From: Toxoplasma gondii ME49
Taxonomy: Eukaryota; Apicomplexa; Conoidasida; Eucoccidiorida; Sarcocystidae
Assembly (NCBI RefSeq): GCF_000006565.2
Contig: NC_031477.1
Location: forward strand, 3,678,137-3,742,136
Direction: 5' to 3'
Length of the DNA stretch: 64,000 nt
Below the pieces are notes generated by a model. It saw only the letters and a program-made list of their open reading frames with translations, was not told the origin of the DNA and made no database searches. The translations under genes were made by a program, and so were the position numbers. Of this stretch, positions 13,197 to 24,700 are shown in pieces (the stretch's first letter is position 1; every line of letters starts with the position of its first letter).

Positions 13197-14515
13197 AGTG
13201 TTCCCTGTGAAGGCACTGACGCAAGCGGCTTCTGTGCTATAGTTGCTGCTGCGAGTTTCTCCCCCAGCGTGTCGGGAGCGCGTAACGGAGAAGTTCGCTA
13301 CGCTTGTTTTGTCGGCGCGCATCCACCAGTGAAAACCCCAGGAGGTTTCGTGCCTCTCTTGCTTTCAAAGAACCAGTGATCAACGGACAGACATATGCCG
13401 CTATTTAGCCTTTCTCGGACTAAGGGGACCGAGTCGCCGTGTCAAATCCAGAAGTCCGAACTCGCATCTTTCACTCGGTTACAACAAACGCCGCAAACGA
13501 CGTCACATAGCGAGCTCACATGTGCTGCCTTCCACTGTCACCCTCTGCTACTTTCGAGCGCATGCGGCGGAGGCGTTGCCCTTTCGGCACCAACAGAGCC
13601 GTTTCTCGTTCTGCCTCGCTGTGCACGATCAAGTGCACTTCACTCGAGATGTATGCTTACACATGTGTATATCGTGAGCAGAACTCGAGGAAGAAAAGCT
13701 GAACGGAGTCACAGTGCGTGTCGCGTAGGCAGGCACCTTGTTGCCCTAGCCAGCACATGTATCGAGACAGCACGGAAAAGGATTTAGCGCTCCCCGAAAT
13801 TTGCCCGGCGTACCTTTGGTATTTCAGCCTGCAAACAGTCCATGCGACACGCAGAAGATTGTGGCGGCAAGACGGGGAGGGAAATCAGAAAAGAATACGG
13901 CAAATTCCATGCAGACCAGTGGAGAAATCACGGAGAGCTGTAGGGAACATTCTGGATTACCCTCGGCCGCGCGGCGAAACTAACGTCGACGTCCAGTCCG
14001 CGCATGCACACGCACAGCGGATCTTGGGGGGGGAAGTACGCTGTTTAGCTGGACAGCTGCCGTTCTCCAGGTGTCATCCGCAGACCCGGTGAGCTGCGTT
14101 TCTGGGTTTTCACTGGCAGGCTGGGGCGCGAGCTTCTTTTCGAACCGACCTTGCGATCTGGGACGTCGTTTGGTTAGGAAGCACCGACAAAAACATCAAA
14201 ACGTCGCTGCTGCTCGGGTGTACGTACACGTCGACACTTTGTGTGCACCGGGAGTTGTTCGGACGCAGCTGGCCCTTGGAGTGGACGGCAACAGCTTCTC
14301 TTCCGTATCTTTGCTGTTCAGCTTGTGTCCGTGTCAATGTCGCGGGGACATCGCCCCTCGAGTTCCCATCTTTCTTTTGGTTAGCGTGTATGTCTTGTTC
14401 CTGCCCCTCCCTTTGCGAAATCGGCGACTTTCGATTTCCGGCCGGCGCGTCCTCGCTAGCTGGCCGTCTGCCTTGCCTTACATCGCCAAGACAAAGAAGT
14501 TTCCCGGAACACAAA
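13197..14515. other. UBA1 3' flank and upstream region of the secreted-protein gene
   Basis: No gene seen. The left part should hold the UBA1 3' UTR and the right part the promoter and leader of the next gene. A run of eight G lies at about 14026-14033. Open frames upstream of 14516 run in frame into the next CDS but have neither signal-peptide logic nor a good start context. Confidence 0.6.
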
Positions 14516-15487
14516 ATGGTAAGCCACACCGCAGGATGCAGCTTGCCATGGCGGAGGCGTCTCGGTGTTTTTTCGCTGGTCGCCACCGTACAAGGGGCTC
14601 TCTACCCTTCCGCAGTCCTCAGCTTGCGGATGTCAGTCGGCACAGACACCCGCGACAGCAGCCTCAGTCCGCCAGTCGCAGTGCCGCCCAGCGCTGCTGC
14701 AGCAAGCAGCGCCTCTTCATGGTTCAATTCGTCTCCCTCTGAACTCTCGGCTCCTTCTTCATCTGCTCCCGAACCTCCTTTCTTTTCGCCCTCGGCCTTG
14801 GGTTTTGGCCAACTAGCCCCCCCCCTCGTCATGAAGGTGCCGCAGATGCCTGCGTCCTCGTTGCCGCCGGTCCCGGACAATTCCGAAACACACGAGCCTT
14901 GCTTGCTTCCTTCTCCCATCTCCACGCAGTCGGCATCTCTCTCCCTTCTGGAAGAAGCAGCAGATCACACGGTGCCTCCGCAGGAGTCTACAGCTTCAAC
15001 TGAATCTGCGGCTTCTGGAGAAGCTGTATCCTCACCGCCTTCTGACCTGAGTTGTACAGTCGCATTTGAGGGACCGATCAGCCGAGCCCCCACACTAACT
15101 CTGTCGTCTTCTTCGGACGCGGGTCCTTTCCTCGCTATTTTCCGCGATACACACCCATCAGCGAACGGGTGGATTCACGGATTCCACAAGGAGCTACGCA
15201 CGGGCTACAAAGGCCCCTTCGGCGGGGAGAATGGCGAGTACGTGCGTTGCCATCCACCGGCAGGTGCACACGATTACGAGGTCCTCGTGTTTGACCAGGA
15301 CTACGAACTTGGGCCGAAACTAAAGGCGATGGCTCACACGACGTGGAACACCCGAGCTCGAGCGTTGGGGACCGAAGAAGACCTCATCAAAGACATCGCA
15401 CACAACGCTCCCTCCGGTGCGACTCCCAAAATCGTCACTAGGTGCTCCGTCACCGTCTCCCATGAACAAATCGCAGAAGGTCAATAA
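14516..15487 (+). CDS. Predicted secreted protein, function unknown
   Basis: A single-exon frame of 323 aa. The start was set at the ATG in ACAAAATGG, a strong coccidian start context; the frame stays open for another 91 codons upstream, but that part looks like leader. Residues 13-30 have three Arg followed by a hydrophobic core (LGVFSLVATVQGAL), which fits a signal peptide. Residues about 40-210 are Ser/Pro/Ala-rich and probably disordered. From about residue 215 to the end the sequence becomes compact and conserved-looking (GPFLAIFRDTHPSANGW, GENGEYVRCHPPAG, DYEVLVFDQDYELGP), so a folded C-terminal domain is likely. There are few cysteines, no further membrane segment and no GPI-type tail. 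I do not recognise the family. Secretion to a dense granule, rhoptry or microneme is possible but not shown. Confidence 0.75.
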   Translation: MVSHTAGCSLPWRRRLGVFSLVATVQGALYPSAVLSLRMSVGTDTRDSSLSPPVAVPPSAAAASSASSWFNSSPSELSAPSSSAPEPPFFSPSALGFGQLAPPLVMKVPQMPASSLPPVPDNSETHEPCLLPSPISTQSASLSLLEEAADHTVPPQESTASTESAASGEAVSSPPSDLSCTVAFEGPISRAPTLTLSSSSDAGPFLAIFRDTHPSANGWIHGFHKELRTGYKGPFGGENGEYVRCHPPAGAHDYEVLVFDQDYELGPKLKAMAHTTWNTRARALGTEEDLIKDIAHNAPSGATPKIVTRCSVTVSHEQIAEGQ

Positions 15488-17190
15488 GCGACGCAGCGGG
15501 CCTCGGGAAACGTAGACAAACCGTCAAATACGAGGGAAGAGACAGCCGAGCAGTGCCACTACGTGCACCGATACAGATAGATGTAATCTCTATAAAGTTT
15601 GGTTCAGAGGGATTCTCTTCATACACAGAGAGTATGCATATGTGGAGATACTCGCATGCACAGGTGTCTATGAGTTTTCATCTGCGCCATAATGTAGCCC
15701 TCTTCCGGGAAAAGTGCGAGTCTCGTCGAGCGAAAAAGGGGAAATTGAACTGAGGCTTGACGCATGACAGGCCACCAACGAGGAGGGGAAGAACAAAGAC
15801 AAAAACCAGGACAGTAACCTCCACAGCACCTTTATATGCCGTGCTGACGGTAACCCATTTTCCCATCAAAGGCGGTCATATATATATATATATATATGTA
15901 TATATTAAGTAGAACAACATAGCATGCTTGCTTCTGCTCCTGTGTGTTGTGTACGGATCTGCCCGCGCACGCATATATGTTTGTCCTGGCGCTCTGCTGT
16001 ATGTGATGGTTTACCATTAACCTTTTCTCTCGAAGGACATGAGACAGCTCCTTTTTTTCCTGGGCGTCCAACGGAGAAGAGAAGCCTAGTCGAGTGCAGC
16101 GACACTTGGACACTTTTTGAAATGCGGTCCTTCCAAAAAGTCAATTCTTCAGGACATCGAATGCCTTCACTCAGTGAATGGATATTACTGTATGTTCTTC
16201 CGATCGTGTATCAGACGCGGTTTTTGGCGAGGGATGCCCCTTCAGCTCGGCGGCAGGCTAATTCGAGAGTGTATCTCCCAAAAAGCTGCATAACACTGAT
16301 TGCTCTGTCAGCTATTACTTGACTCTAGCTCTCACTGACTGTATTTAGGAAACCTGACTCATTCATTTAGCCAACACGATCCACGTGCTCTCCGGTTCAC
16401 GTCTCATAAGAGAAAACAGAGCACAGGCTCATCTTTATACCTGAAAAAGGATCGCTTCCCATCCAAATCATTCAACCCTTGCTCATCGTAAATTCGGAAG
16501 AGCGCGAGGGGTGGAACTTACGGTCTACGTACACTGCATGCAGTGAATCCCCTTCATTATATATATATATATATATATATACATACATATATATTTCTAA
16601 GCCTTCCTAGTCTGAGTGCCTGTCGTTTCGAACCTGAAGAGACACTTTCGTACCCGGAAATATTCTATAGTTTTGCCTCCAAGGACGCAGCTCTCAACTT
16701 TTAGACGCGAATTAGTGGGTGGACAGTCTCTTCATACGACTTGGACGCAACTTCCAAATGACTAAACTTGCAGTGTGATGGCCGCACAATCATCTTTTGC
16801 CTCGTATTCGTACAAATATCCGACTTGGAGGTGGGCAGTGCGCATGCACTCAGGACTCGGTAAAAGGGCTGTTTTTTTATCTACAACGGGGCCTGCTGAA
16901 CAAAGCACATCATGAAGTGTTGTTTCCCGTTACAATCGCGCAGCAGAAAACGCAGCGAACGACATCAGTGGTCGCCTTCTCTCGCCTTTTGAACCCCAAC
17001 TCCTAGACAGATGCGTTCTCAGTCGGTACGGCGGTACAAAGGATCTGGCCCACTGGACTTTCGAATACTTTTTTCCGCGTGATTCCCTACGTCGAGACTA
17101 AATGCACATGACTAGTCGCGTCTCTAAAACGCCATCGGGTGAGCGCGCTTTCGATTTCCAGGAACGGCGTTTTCCTCCGAACGCGTGCTG
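15488..17190. other. Spacer with (TA)n tracts
   Basis: I see no gene here. (TA)n tracts lie at about 15881-15905 and 16558-16592. The remainder is unique sequence without a frame longer than about 130 codons. It separates the plus-strand secreted-protein gene from minus-strand candidate coding sequence. Confidence 0.6.
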
Positions 17191-17844
17191 CTACAGATGC
17201 GCGGGTCTCTCGGTTTCTGCGTCTCGATTTCTTCCCTTGTCGTCAGTTCCGACTTCGTCGATTCTCGCGATGCCTTTTCGGACAACTTCAGAAACGCGAT
17301 TCTGAACCTGTTCCATGTGCCGCCCAAAAAAAGAACCCATGTGCCCCATGTGCCGCGCGAAAGCGTCGACGTGGACAGCGGCTCCTAAACCGGCTGGGTT
17401 TGTGCCTTCCAAAGTGTCTGTTTCCTTGTTTTTGCTCCGGGCCTCGCTGTCTGGCAGTGCGCATGCGTCCGTGCCGCGACTGGGACTCTTCGGTGTCTGC
17501 GAGGCGGAGCTCTGTGAAAAGGAAGCCCATCGTAGGGAAGTGGAGGGAGATGGAAGGCTGGCCGCGCTCGACACGCTCCTCTCTCCGCTCTCGGTAAGGT
17601 TCCGTTGTCCAGTCTTGTCGACAGAGTCACTGACAGGAGAGACACTTCGGTTCCCGCCGTCCAGAGCTCCTGCGACAACGGCCCCTGAACGCCCAAGCCA
17701 TGTCTGGAGATTCTTAGAGACTGTCTTGAACGAGAGACCTGAAAAATCAGGGGAAACGCAAAAGCGGGCACATTCACGTGAGCAAAACGCGAGACTGCGG
17801 GGTTCTGAAGAAAGCAGACTTGAGATGCGCTTGATCTCCATGTC
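17191..17844 (-). CDS. Candidate C-terminal exon of COG1 or separate gene
   Basis: Minus-strand open frame of 217 codons ending with TAG at 17191-17193. A cag acceptor just upstream (17845-17847) gives phase 0, which matches the GTGAAC donor at the end of COG1 exon 7, so it can be joined as an eighth exon; the protein would then reach 1927 aa. Its end (FFGRHMEQVQNRVSEVVRKG) looks helical and real. It could instead start at the ATG at 17841 as a small gene of its own, with a context (GGACATGG) that is fair. The opposite strand carries an overlapping 177-codon frame that looks less protein-like. The pyrimidine tract before the acceptor is poor, so the join is tentative. Confidence 0.4.
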   Translation of the reverse strand, partial: DMEIKRISSLLSSEPRSLAFCSRECARFCVSPDFSGLSFKTVSKNLQTWLGRSGAVVAGALDGGNRSVSPVSDSVDKTGQRNLTESGERSVSSAASLPSPSTSLRWASFSQSSASQTPKSPSRGTDACALPDSEARSKNKETDTLEGTNPAGLGAAVHVDAFARHMGHMGSFFGRHMEQVQNRVSEVVRKGIARIDEVGTDDKGRNRDAETERPAHL

Positions 17845-18703
17845 CTGAATGCCAGCTTTTCGTGTAAGTGTGCTCTATTTCCTCGAGCAATCAAAACTGA
17901 GGAATCGAAAAAGACCTGAAACTCCACTTCTCCACTTTGGCTCCCGTGGACTTCCCCCGACTTATCCTTTCCAGCTCCTCCAAGTGCCAAGCAACCCAAG
18001 CCGGCGGTGGAGGAAGGCTATTCGTAATGGCCGTAGCACCACAAAAACGCGTTTGCAGCCACAATTTTTCCGAGGAAGACTGTGGTTAAAGTAAGTGGTA
18101 AAACGAACCAGACATCCACGCGGCCGCTCAGTCATTTCAACTCCAACTCGAGGAAAGCTGCAAAACTTCACTCCCCACTTCCGGCCCTCTCCGTCTTTGT
18201 CTTTTCCACGGGCCTCTCATGCAACGCCGCGAATCAACTGCTCGCAGCACTGCCAGAGACAGCAGAGCTGTACAGCGGATTGACGATGACAGCGAGAAGA
18301 GAAAGCCGCACTTTCAACAGCAACTCAGAAAGCAATCATGGAAGGATGGCAGCAGCTGACGGAAAATGACACACATCTCTTCTCCGCAATACGCTGCCGT
18401 TTCCAGACTGCGGTTCCCCGTCACACTCTTGGCTTCGTCTTTCGCCGAAATTAAAAACGCAGAGCAAATTGAACTCAATGTCACGTTGTCTTTTTGCCAC
18501 ACATGTTGTTCTTTCTGGGTGCTTAAGAGACTCCAGCTTCGAAACGTCACAGCAACTGCATCTCGCTTTATACACGCCCCACATACATTGGTAAAGTTTC
18601 TAGTGAAAGTTCTAGTGAAAGAAAAAGTTTGAAGAAGGTAAATGGCGAATATTTGTACGTAGAAACAATTCGGGAGAAGCAATCCCTCGGATACCGCGTT
18701 CAC

Positions 18704-21700
18704 CTCACAAACGCCCGGATTTTCGCGCGTTCGCTGCGTCTCACCATCATCTGAAGACTCGCGGGGAGGCTCCAACAAGCCAGCAGCTGGTGTACATACA
18801 CCTGGCGGCTGGTCGAGCGACAGGGACCGAGACACTGCAGCCACACCCTCTTCGCTCTCAGTCGCAGTGCCTGGAAGAAGAGAAAAAACGCGGAAACGAA
18901 AGATAAAAAATTAGAGAAGAAGAGGCACTTCAGAGGGCAGACACAGGGGAAAAAACACAGAGTTCCAAGCACATTCGAATGGATGACAGATGCGGGTCGG
19001 CGATAAGCAGCTGCGCCTCGACACCGTCCAAAGCACCGAGATCCGCATACACCAACAGCGAAAACTAGAGCGACACCAAACGCAGAAAAGGAGACTTGCA
19101 CCCCATCTCTACATATCTATCTACATAGAGAGAGATATTTATATGTTTCTATACACACAGGCACCACAACAATATAATATATATATATATATATACATAT
19201 TTCCGTCACGCCATATATATATATATATATGCACGCATTTGCATGTATAAACGTCGACGAATACATGGACGGAAGCCCAGATTATATCGGCAGACAGCGC
19301 TTCGGCGTTCTCCTTCGTTTACTTGACTAGAGAAAACGTTACCTGGCACAACGGCAGAGAAGACAGGAAGTAACTGGAAGCGTTCTCTGGGAGGGAGAAG
19401 CTGAAGCGGCGGTGGGTCAAACAACAGAGTGTGTTCATTTGCCGTCGAGACTTCCATCCCTGGAGTGAAAAGGGGGTCGCAGAGGAGACTGCAGGCCGAG
19501 AGGAAGGCTGTGCTGTTTCGCCTGCAGAGTTAGGACAAAGACCGAAGAGGCGACTTCCTGGAATCTTGTCACGAGACAAGCGAGGCTGCACCGTTTCTGA
19601 ATCACCAAGAACCGAACCACACGAAGAAGCTGGTGTCACCTGGCATTCGCCGGTCGACATGCGAGCAAAGGAGGGTCTCTGTCGTTGCGCTAGAGGCGCA
19701 GCATCTGGTCGAGATCTGCTTCTCTGCATGAAATCACCTGATTTCTTCCACGTCGATTCTCCCCACGGCTTCTTGCCCGTCGCCTTCACGGTCGTTCGCC
19801 GCTGCATCGGCGCGGGTGTCTCCGGGAGTTTGCGGGAGCTTTCTGCGCGGTGTCTCCACAGCCAAACAAAACTCTTCAACTTTCTGTGCCGCCGCTGCCA
19901 GGCGTTCTTGTCTCTCGACCGCACCGCGAAGAATCGACGACCACACCGCCCTCGATTTCTTCATTTCGAGAGTCTCCAACTTCTCGGCGTCTTCTCTGTT
20001 CTGTGCGGGAGCGCTGCCTCTGAAGAAGGAGACAAACGCCCCTTCTTGTCCCTCGTTTTCTCTCTCGTCTCCTCTCTCGTCTCCCGGCTGCTCGTTCGCG
20101 TGCGTCCCTTCCTTCGCTGCGTCTCTCGCCTTCTGTCGCAGCTCAAGAAGCCGAAGAAGAACCGAGGGAAACGGAGAGGGCTTGAACACAGAGAGCATCA
20201 CGTAAGTGTCGAAGAGAAGCTGCGAGACACCCGAGAGAGAAACAGCGCAGCAGGAAGGAGAAGATGCGGAGTGTTGAGAGTGGAGGCTGTCTGGTGACAT
20301 CGCCGAAAGAACGTCTTCGACGACATCGGCAAGAACGTCTCCAGCGACGACTTTGAAGACGACGAGGAAGATGGAGGAAGAGGAAGAGCAAGAAGACGGA
20401 GAGAAGAGCGGGTGGATTCTGAAGAGACACAAAGGCAGAAAAGCCGACCGGCCAGACACGCCGTGCAGAGACACCGCCGTCTTCAGCTGCATGCAGTTGC
20501 GTTTCGCTCGCGTAATGGGCTGAGAGGCACTGCCTGCCCGAACCGCGAGACGATGTCCGAGAAACGAGAGGAAAGAGACGCAGCAGGAAAGGATGCGAGC
20601 GACAGGCAGAAAGAGCGCAGAAAGGGACCCCACGAGGACAGTGAGGGAGAGGCGCAGTGAAGGAGAAGGACGGTGAGACAGAAGCAAAGCAGAACGACAG
20701 AACTGAAGAGGAACAGAGAAAGAGGAGAATGCGAAAGGAATCGCGGAAGACATAAGCACCAGAAGCGAAAACACCCCACAAAAGGAGACAGGAGACGCGA
20801 AGAGACTCGTCACCCCTGCATCGGAAAACCTCAGGTTTAGCATTTCGCGTACCCTAGGCAGTCCAGCAGTTTGCTGGCCTCGGCGTTCAAGCGCATCACC
20901 ATTTGCATGGTCGCGGCGCTGGGTTCTCTCGGGCAACGCAGCATGCAGCTCTCTGAAGCAAGGGCATCCACGCTTGCATGCGGATCTTCTGAAAAGCACA
21001 AGGATAAGCCACACCGAACGCTCAGCTGTTATTCGCGGAAGCTCCCGAGAAGAGCCTGGGGACCGCGGCCAAAAGAGAGACACGGGTGGAGAGACAGACG
21101 CGGAGATCCGGAGACAGAAGAGGAAGAAACGGATGACTCAAAGAGGAGAGTGAAAGCGAGCTGAAGAAGAAAGACGCAAAGATAATTGAAGAAGGACGAC
21201 GCTCACAGTGGATCTTGCACAGCACCTCGGACCTATATGGGCTCCCCTGTGCCTCTAACAACACCCTGTCGGGGACGTCCACTCTAATTAAATGAGTGAA
21301 ATAATACATAATTGAACCGTGGGTTAGGTTCATTGTCTAAGGCGGCTCAGATGCTAGTCTGATCAGTACCATCGACCAAATAAACAGACAGTACAGTACC
21401 TAGGATACTGAATAGGACTCCAGCCAACACTTGAACTGGCGAAACCGCTCACGCATCCCTTTCTACTTCTGCCTCAGCTCATGCGACGACACAACCTCAC
21501 CTATTTTCTTCGCTTCTCTACTTTCTCCTCTCTCCACCTTCGAGTGGCTTCCAGCTCCGCCCGGGTGGCGCCGCCGCAACGCCTCCTGGAGAAGAGACTC
21601 CGAGGCGATGTCGCTCGGCCGCATGGCGCCCCCAAGTGTATGTACCCCCCCAGTTGAGCGCGTACGGAGGCCCGCGTCCTCGAGCAGCACCGCGCGTCCC

Positions 21701-24700
21701 AGAGCTTGTCTAAAAGCTGCAGAAATCGGCTTTAGGATTTCCAGAGCCGCAAGCGAGAAAGCAGCCACAGAGCCGGCGCACATCGTCGTGTACACCTCAC
21801 GAGCGAGAGCTGCGTTCTTCCTCAAATGTCTCAATCGAGCAGCATTTTCCTTCACAGAAGAACGCGCTTCCGCCTCGATGTCTTCCGGCTGCCTCTCCTC
21901 CAAGGATCGCGACAGAAAATTCGCGAAACTGTTGAAACACAACTGCGGAAGGCCGCTCGACGGCAGCGACAATCGAGTGGAAGGAAAGAACGCTGAAGAG
22001 CGAGCGGTGAAATGCGGAGCAGCCCTGTGGTCGAGAGGTTCCGCTTCATCTTCGCCTCCGTTTCCTCGACCTCCAGTTCGGCTTTCAGACGGCGAAAGAA
22101 GAAGTTCCAAGCTCCGCCCCTTCTCTCCCCAGCCTGCTGCACGATCCGGCGCGAGCGGACTTGCGTCTAGGAAGAAGGGGAATGCAGACGAGACAGAAGA
22201 AGCGAGTGAAGGCGGATGGGAGGGCAAAGGAAACGCAGAGGAAGAAGAGGAAGAAGAAGTGAGGGCCTGCAAGATGGAGGTTTGCAGATCAGCGTCTAAA
22301 CGTGAGAGGAGCGCGCAAAGAAGCACATGGCGAGTTGCGTCAACGGAGTCGCTGCTGAGAGGTTCTTCGCTTCGTCCGGAATCTTCAGTCACAGCAGAGC
22401 TCCCCTGGGGGAAGGAAATGGACTCCGCGTCATTGAGAATATCGGAAAACGCAGCATTGAAAGCACGAAACCAGTGGGTGAAGCGCGCCTGCGCCGCTTC
22501 GGAGACACCTGTCTCCGCGAGAGGACCCGCCGCAGCGCCGAAGCCATTGGAGCTCCTCAGCGAGGGTGTCTCCTTGTGCGGAGACACTCGCCGGCCCTTC
22601 GGACGGGATAGAAGATCGGTTGCTGCATCTGCAGAGACAGGAAAAGCACCACCGGCGAACGTCACAGAAGAAGGAGGTGAGAGAGAAAGCCGAGAAAGCA
22701 GGGAACAAAAGCGAGCGCAGAAGTGTCAAGGGCAAAACCATGTTTCGATACCGCAAAGACAAACCGTTCGCTCCATCTGCCGTGATGCATACGTGCAGCT
22801 ACAGAAGCTGAAGAGCTTGCGAATCGCGTTTGCAACATTGCAGAGTGTACCTTTGCCGTTCGTCAAAGGTTTACAGTTGACTGGTGTGCAGCCTTTTTTG
22901 TAGTCAGACAGCCATGGCCCCGACGAACCGCGCAGACCCAAAAGGCGGAGGCGAGGTGGACAGCACAACGAGGGAAGGAGAAAAAAAGCGTCGTGACTCG
23001 TATTCACGAAAGCGCGATTCTTTCCTCAGTATTCAGTCTAGTGCTCTGTCTTGGGCTTTCGGCCCACAGTTCGAGCGTGTACAGTTTTGTCAACGGATCC
23101 GTTCTGAATTTGAGAGTTGCACCAGCCAATCTGAGCCGCAGTTCTTGTCTACCTCGAGATCTCACCTGAAGGAGACCAGGAGAGGCGACGTTCGACTTGG
23201 TCTCTGAGCAGGTCTTCGCAGAGACGTCGACAGAGTTCAGCCGCTTCGGCTGTCACGAGATCCCACCGCGTATTTCTCTCCGCTGCGCCCTGTTCCTCGG
23301 ATTGTGAGTTACGGAGGCAGGCGCCAGCGGCGGTTTCCTCGCTCGCCTCGCGAGGCGTAAACGACGAAGCGGCAGAAGGGAGCAGAGCTTGGATATACCG
23401 TTTCCACTGCTCTCCCCACATGAGTCTCCGCTGCGCAATCTCAGAGACACCCTGCTTGGAGTCGTCCTCGAGGTCGACTGTGCTTCCGGCAGCTTTCACA
23501 CGCGGAGGAGAACAGGGCGCAGACAGGAAAGGCGCTCGAGTCGCATCTAGCCGTCGAAGAACCTGAGGAAAGCAAGGGCGAGTAAGAGGAAAAGAGACAC
23601 TTTGGTGAGCTGGACCCCACAGATCCCTGCAAGGGTGACTTCATGAACCAATCTGGGATCGTAAAAGTCGAGAAGCAACAACAGGAGCAAGGGACGAGAG
23701 CGAAGCGAAGACAAAGCTCGGTCAGTCTGTTTTGCACCAGTTTTTTGGCTGTTCCGTTGATTCAATGAGTGGAGTTTTCTTCTTCGGCCACAGTCCCGCG
23801 CCTTCATCAAAGTCGGGGTCTCCGTTCATGTGACTGTTTTGAAAGTACTCTGAAAAAATGCTCCGCACTCGCTTGAATCTGTTGGCCGTGTTCAAAGTCC
23901 TGCTCTCCAAGGATCAACCTCGATACTCCTGTACTCTTTGCTGTCTCATCTTTCTTCGCTCCTAGCTTCTCTGTCGGCTGTTTCTCTCCCTCGTTCCCGG
24001 CGCTTGTTTTCTTCGTTGCCTTCTGCGCGCCACTTACAGCGGCCCACACAGCCTGCACGTCGCGGCAGGTCTGCAGCGCTCCTCGCTTTCGTCCGTCTTC
24101 GAGAACGCACGCGACGGAGAGAAGCGACTCCTTTCGCCATCGAGCCCAGAAGCGGGCGAAGCGCGACAAAAGCAACGAAGCCAAAGAGCCGGACGACGCG
24201 GGATCGCGAAACGCGTCGCCAGGCTTCGGCGTCTCTCCGCAGGGCGTCCGCGCGAGAGAAGCCGAGAGAGTTGAGCACTCTGGGGACAGGCCCCGAGCAG
24301 CTTCGCTGCTTGCACTTAAGGCTTGCGCCAGCGCCGAAAGTTCTTTTTCTGCTGCGGCGAGGCGCGCCTCCGCCACAGACACTTCGGGGGGCTTCTGGGG
24401 AAACATGCAAGAAAATGTTTCCTTCCTCTCGCACAGAAAAGCCGGAGAAGCAGAGTCGGCGCCGTCCTCGCTCGGCGCACACAGCGCAGCTCTCGCAGAA
24501 GCAATGACAGCGAAAGAAGAAGGGGAAGAAATCTCAAGAGACGAAGAGGGAGGACCGTCTGCGGCGCGGGAGGAATCGCAAGAGAAAAACAGAAGGCCAG
24601 CAGTAGCGACAGAAGACTCGAAGGCAAAGAGGACCTTGTGTAGCGTGCAAGCAAGACAAGATCCAGGCTTCTCGGGTATATCTCCAGAGGCATGTTTCCC

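Noticed and set aside
17315..17848. 177-codon plus frame overlapping the candidate COG1 exon 8
   Set aside because: It starts with an odd Met/Cys/Pro stretch, has no good start context, and the opposite strand gives a more natural protein with a coiled-coil end. Not fully excluded.
19734..21083. Single 449-codon minus frame as its own membrane protein
   Set aside because: The hydrophobic part comes from intron sequence. The real exons inside it (20988-20853, in another frame, and 20418-19738) join COG1 in phase.
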